Shown: positions 7,715 through 10,002 of the stretch, piece by piece | Position numbering within the stretch: position 1 is the stretch's first letter | Layout of the letters: each line of letters begins with the position of its first letter | Assembly (NCBI GenBank): GCA_945906975.1 | Contig: CAMDRY010000079.1 | Location: forward strand, 1-10,002 | Length of the DNA stretch: 10,002 nt | DNA from: Bordetella parapertussis | Lineage (GTDB): Bacteria > Pseudomonadota > Gammaproteobacteria > Burkholderiales > SG8-39 | Direction of reading: 5' to 3' | Translations under genes and position numbers: made by a program | Notes under the pieces: generated by a model | What the model was told of the DNA's origin: nothing | Seen by the model: the letters and a program-made list of their open reading frames with translations, nothing else | The model's database searches: none

Positions 7715-8143
7715 TTATTTCACAGGATTCAGGAACACCTGATACTCGAACACCGCATTCTGGCATGCAGCCTTGAATTTTTTATTGTCGCCCTTATCCA
7801 GCGTCACCGGCGTGTAACCGGCGCCGGCGACCTCGACACGATCGACGCAGGCTGCAGCATCCACGCTGGTGAAAAAATTACGCGTCCTGCCGCGGTTGTC
7901 AATGACGGGGCCGAGCGAAAATCTTCCGGCGGCATCGGTCGTCGCACCCTGCTCCGGAAAGTTGCTCAGACGAACCCGCGCACCCGCGACAGGTTTGCCG
8001 GAGACCGCATCGATCACCGTACCGATATGACGACCGGAGAGCCATTGCTCACTCGATTGGGGCACAGATATGCACGCAACGCTTACAGCCGCAGCAAGAA
8101 CCGCCAGGCACAGGCCTGAAATCCGGCGTAGTCTCATCGCCAT
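7715..8143 (-). CDS. Small exported protein, possible lipoprotein, with carboxypeptidase regulatory-like (Ig-type) domain
   Basis: The 142-residue protein begins MAMRLRRISGLCLAVLAAAVSVAC, a clear signal peptide ending in Cys24. The box around it (SVAC) departs from the usual L-[AS]-[GA]-C, so lipidation is possible but not certain. Residues 39-76 (HIGTVIDAVSGKPVAGARVRLSN, then TTDAAGRFSLGPV) match the carboxypeptidase-D regulatory-like pattern G-x-V-x-D-x-x-x-G-x-P-x-x-G-A and the TDxxGxFxL strand. This is a beta-sandwich found in many exported proteins with adhesive or structural roles. Cysteines at 99 and 127 could pair. The ATG at 8143 has no strong ribosome site, and a second ATG at 8137 is an alternative. 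It precedes the Bug receptor by 31 bases on the same strand. The specific function is unknown. Confidence 0.72.
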   Translation of the reverse strand: MAMRLRRISGLCLAVLAAAVSVACISVPQSSEQWLSGRHIGTVIDAVSGKPVAGARVRLSNFPEQGATTDAAGRFSLGPVIDNRGRTRNFFTSVDAAACVDRVEVAGAGYTPVTLDKGDNKKFKAACQNAVFEYQVFLNPVK

Positions 8144-8744
8144 AGAAATTCAGGCAGACACAGAATGAATGAATGGAGGGCGATGTAGATACATGCTTCC
8201 GGCACTTCGAATCGCATTTTGTAGGAAAGTTTAAACCCGACTTTAAGGGGTCTTACCTGTTCGATTATAAGCCGTCGGGTTTGGCAAGCAACTCAAGGCT
8301 CGGGCTCGGGCGCTTGCTCGTTGATTTCCGCATCCCTGGAGCCGGCGAAATACCAAGGGTGCTGGAAAAACTCGCTTTCATGAGGGTGCCCTGGATCGTT
8401 GACCTCGGGCGACTCGCCCACGGGCACTTTGCCGTCACTGGCCTAGCCGGCAAAGGTCGCGCACTTGCCGACGTACCGGGGACTTGCCCGGCTTTGACTT
8501 CCCCCCAAGCCCGGTCAATGAGGCGGCGCTGCCTTGTCCGCCGCTGCCGGAGTGTCTTGAAACCGGCTCAGACTTGTGCCGGCACGGGTACAGTGTCCGC
8601 GGCCGCATAAACCGTTTAAAACCCGATTGTCCTGGCCTGCTGATAGGTGATTTCACTAGCCCTGCGCGTAGTCAGAACAACAAGTTTATATGAGGCATAA
8701 GCGTTGCCCATGGACTCGACAAACCCTAGCTTCTTTGCGCCAGT

Positions 8745-8912
8745 ATGGGTCACGCATTTCAACCCGGAATAGTCCGGGCCATCCTGCAGAAGGATGGCCT
8801 TTCGGTTTATGAAGAGCGTCGGTTGCGCAACTGTGCGGTGATTAACCATCAGTTCAACATCTACCCCACCATGCCGGGCAATCGCGCTTTGGGACGACGC
8901 TTTTGTCCGTGA
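8745..8912 (+). CDS. Possible small ORF of 55 codons, unknown
   Basis: An ATG-started frame of 55 codons begins MGHAFQPGIVRAILQKDG and ends with TGA at 8910-8912, just upstream of the toxin-antitoxin promoter. Its amino-acid mix and codon use look reasonable (ILQKDGLSVYEERRLRN, then HQFNIYPTMPGNRALGRRF), and an in-frame TAG closes it upstream. There is no Shine-Dalgarno before the ATG, and two strong hairpins at 8763-8799 lie inside it, so it may not be translated. I do not recognise the family. It could be a fragment of a larger lost gene or chance. Confidence 0.2.
   Translation: MGHAFQPGIVRAILQKDGLSVYEERRLRNCAVINHQFNIYPTMPGNRALGRRFCP
8763..8808 (+). terminator. Two abutting hairpins; the second resembles an intrinsic terminator
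   Basis: CCCGGA-ATAG-TCCGGG (8763-8778) is a perfect 6-bp stem with a 4-base loop. It abuts GGCCATCCT-GCAGA-AGGATGGCC (8777-8799), a perfect 9-bp stem with a 5-base loop, sharing two G residues, so both may not close fully at once. The second is followed by TTTCGGTTT, an interrupted U-tract on the + strand. That fits a terminator reading left to right, although no + gene with a clear end lies upstream. It would shield the toxin-antitoxin promoter from read-through. A small RNA is the alternative. Confidence 0.4.
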
Positions 8913-8923
8913 CCCGTAGTGTG

Positions 8924-8959
8924 TTGACAACTGCTATACGTCACCGTAAGATGCGTATA
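8924..8959 (+). promoter_or_regulatory. Promoter and probable autoregulatory operator of the toxin-antitoxin operon
   Basis: TTGACA (8924-8929), a 17-base spacer and TAAGAT (8947-8952) make a strong sigma-70-type promoter about 38 bases before the antitoxin ATG. A perfect 6-bp inverted repeat, TATACG (8935-8940) and CGTATA (8954-8959), straddles the -10 box with a 13-base spacer. The half-sites are about two helical turns apart on one DNA face. Ribbon-helix-helix antitoxins such as TacA bind such repeats to repress their own operon, so this is the likely operator. Confidence 0.65.
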
Positions 8960-8989
8960 TCTGTTGTGTGTACGAACTAGGAGAAACCC

Positions 8990-9268
8990 ATGCGCGATGC
9001 CGCCATCAACCTGCGGGCACGTCCCGAGCAGCGGGAGCTGATCGATCAGGCTGCGCAGCTGCTCGGCAAGAACCGCTCCGACTTCATGCTCGAAGCCGCC
9101 TGCGACAAGGCTCAGTCGGTATTACTCGATCAGGTATTTTTCAAATTGGATGCCGAGAAGTTCCGGCAGTTCACCAAGCTGCTCGACGCGCCGCCCGCGC
9201 GCAATCCGGGGCTTGAGCGCCTAATGGCGGTCAAGGCCCCCTGGGGCAGAAAGTCCGCGAAGGCCTGA
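8990..9268 (+). CDS. DUF1778 ribbon-helix-helix antitoxin (TacA-like)
   Basis: The protein has 92 residues. The N-terminus MRDAAINLRARPEQRELIDQAAQLLGKNRSDFMLEAA is the DUF1778 ribbon-helix-helix: the strand INLRA (6-10) enters the DNA major groove as a dimer and two helices follow. Residues 45-92 (LLDQVFFKLDAEKFRQFTKLLDAPPARNPGLERLMAVKAPW) form the toxin-neutralising tail, with the FxLDxExFxxFxxLLDxPP pattern typical of the family. It should bind and inhibit the GNAT toxin encoded two bases downstream and, with it, repress the operator at 8935-8959. The start is ATG 8990, with AGGAG at 8979-8983 six bases upstream. The gene looks intact and full length. Confidence 0.92.
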   Translation: MRDAAINLRARPEQRELIDQAAQLLGKNRSDFMLEAACDKAQSVLLDQVFFKLDAEKFRQFTKLLDAPPARNPGLERLMAVKAPWGRKSAKA

Positions 9269-9270
9269 GC

Positions 9271-9759
9271 TTGCAACTCGATCTGCCGGAGCCCTTGGTG
9301 GCTTCACATCGACTGGATGACTTCGAGTGCGGCGAGGTCGTGCTCGATGAATGGCTTAAGCGTCGGGCATTGTCCAACCAGTCAAGTGGTGCAAGCCGCA
9401 CCTTCGTCGTCACCGACGAGGGCGGCCGCGTCCACGGTTACTACGCCATGGCGGCCGGCGCCGTTTCGCACCACCTCGCAACGAGCGGCGTGCGACGCAA
9501 CATGCCTGATCCGGTTCCTGTCATGGTTCTCGCCCGGCTTGCGGTCGATCGCGGGGCGCAGGGATTGCACTTGGGCGCCGCCTTGCTGCAGGACGCGGTC
9601 AATCGCGCGGTGGCCGTATCGCAGAACGCGGGCGTAAGAGCCCTTCTCGTGCATGCCCTTCACGAGAAGGCCAAGCAGTTTTACGAACACTACGGGTTTC
9701 AGCCCTCGTCGACGCATCCGATGACGCTCATGCTGCGCTTGAGCAGCGTGAAGGCCTGA
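9271..9759 (+). CDS. GNAT-family acetyltransferase toxin (TacT-like)
   Basis: The product has 162 residues from TTG 9271, two bases after the antitoxin stop. No ATG exists nearby, and a rare start would keep toxin output below antitoxin output. TacT-type toxins use acetyl-CoA to acetylate the amino acid on charged tRNA and stop translation. The family pattern is clear: FECGEVVLDEWLKRRAL at 18-34, NQSSGASRTFVV at 36-47, VHGYYAMAAGAV at 54-65, VMVLARLAVDR at 84-94, the acetyl-CoA loop AQGLHLGAALLQDA at 96-109, and HALHEKAKQFYEHYGF at 128-143 with the conserved tyrosine expected to be catalytic in this motif. It ends at PMTLMLRL, as usual. The acetyl-CoA loop has His100 where a glycine is common. 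Otherwise it looks intact. The target tRNA cannot be predicted. Confidence 0.92.
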   Translation: MQLDLPEPLVASHRLDDFECGEVVLDEWLKRRALSNQSSGASRTFVVTDEGGRVHGYYAMAAGAVSHHLATSGVRRNMPDPVPVMVLARLAVDRGAQGLHLGAALLQDAVNRAVAVSQNAGVRALLVHALHEKAKQFYEHYGFQPSSTHPMTLMLRLSSVKA

Positions 9760-10002
9760 CAATATCTTTCCCGCGGTCTCGTACTGCGCTATTCCCGGCG
9801 GCCCGAGTTGGTTCTTGTCTAAGCTGCCGACATAGAGATCATCAACAATCGAGAAGGACGCGGACGGCTTCTGCGCAACCGTTGGCGACGCGATCATCCG
9901 CTTCACGCTGGACCCTCCCGGCACTGAACGCAACAACGGCCAGCTGCGCCCGGTCCGCACATCAAAGGAGCCAAAGAGTCTGCAACTCAAACTGTCGTGG
10001 TG
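9760..10002. other. Sequence after the toxin gene with no assignable gene
   Basis: No hairpin with a U-tract follows the toxin stop. One + frame is open from the TAG at 9833-9835 to the window edge, and its codon use looks coding-like (DADGFCATVGDAIIRFTLDP inside), but it has no ATG near its beginning. It may be a truncated gene fragment. A minus frame starting at 9990 is also open, but it runs on as an antisense shadow of the toxin. I cannot choose a gene here. Confidence 0.4.

Larger units (their letters stand above)
8144..8923. other. Long region without a defensible full-length gene
   Basis: Several short frames are open here on both strands but none has a recognisable domain, ribosome site and start together. 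Three stretches read somewhat protein-like: a minus frame open across 8442-8293 (PEVNDPGHPHESEFFQHPW inside) with no ATG, a + frame ending at 8693 (DFPPSPVNEAALPCPPLPEC inside) with only a TTG start, and the + ORF at 8745-8912. They could be remains of decayed genes between the receptor operon and the toxin-antitoxin module. A GAAT triple repeat sits near 8162-8175. No transposase, integrase, tRNA or direct-repeat boundary was recognised. Confidence 0.5.

Noticed and set aside
7697..7716. GCGG-CCGC hairpin followed by six T on the + strand between the two minus-strand genes
   Set aside because: The stem is only 4 bp and no + gene lies upstream; the T-run is simply the complement of A-rich bases before the receptor ribosome site.
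8173..8610. 145-codon + frame in the gene-poor region
   Set aside because: The composition shifts to Arg/Cys/Ser-rich shadow-like sequence in its second half, no Shine-Dalgarno is present and no family is recognised.
8228..8628. Similar GTTTAAACCCGA and GTTTAAAACCCGAT strings that might flank a mobile unit
   Set aside because: They are short and imperfect, are not paired with terminal inverted repeats, and nothing resembling a transposase lies between them.
8616..8930. 104-codon minus frame starting inside the TTGACA region
   Set aside because: Its start codon overlaps the toxin-antitoxin promoter, there is no ribosome site, and it is antisense to the hairpin pair; the reading looks no better than the competing + ORF.
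9382..9990. Minus-strand 202-codon frame starting at 9990
   Set aside because: Two thirds of it is antisense to the well-supported GNAT toxin gene, it starts with TTG, and no domain is recognisable.

Overview
The window looks like chromosomal DNA from a GC-rich proteobacterium, most likely a betaproteobacterium (Burkholderiales or a relative). This rests on strong G/C preference at third codon positions and on an orphan Bug-family (TctC-like) periplasmic receptor, a family greatly expanded in that class. The assignment is an inference. No rRNA, tRNA, CRISPR array or intact insertion sequence was seen.

Left part (1-4671, all + strand): the end of a surface-polysaccharide or glycoconjugate gene cluster. 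It starts with the C-terminal 27 codons of a probable dTDP-sugar 3,4-ketoisomerase (FdtA/QdtA/WxcM-like). A DegT/DnrJ/EryC1 sugar aminotransferase overlaps it by 4 bases. Together these would make a dTDP-3-amino-3,6-dideoxyhexose (Fuc3N or Qui3N type). Next come a GT2 glycosyltransferase (gap 1 base) and two tandem paralogues that each join an N-terminal TPR-like segment to a StrF-like glycosyltransferase domain (gap 18 bases, then a 4-7 base overlap). The spacing says one operon: the first two proteins make an activated amino sugar, and the three transferases probably place it or neighbouring sugars. Two of the transferase genes carry A9 and A8 tracts in otherwise GC-rich sequence.

Middle (4780-6687, +): a complete ABC-F ATPase of the Uup type, separate from the glycan operon. 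It converges on a two-gene minus-strand unit (8143 to 6703) that encodes a small exported protein with a carboxypeptidase-regulatory-like fold and a Bug-family solute receptor. A minus-strand terminator overlaps the last codons of uup.

Right part (8144-10002): about 800 bases with no convincing full gene, holding a pair of abutting RNA-type hairpins (8763-8799) and a 55-codon ORF of unknown worth. A complete type II toxin-antitoxin operon follows: a DUF1778 ribbon-helix-helix antitoxin and a TacT-like GNAT toxin. Its promoter has a consensus TTGACA box and a 6-bp inverted repeat straddling the -10 box. The last 240 bases have no gene I can defend, although one + frame is open to the edge.
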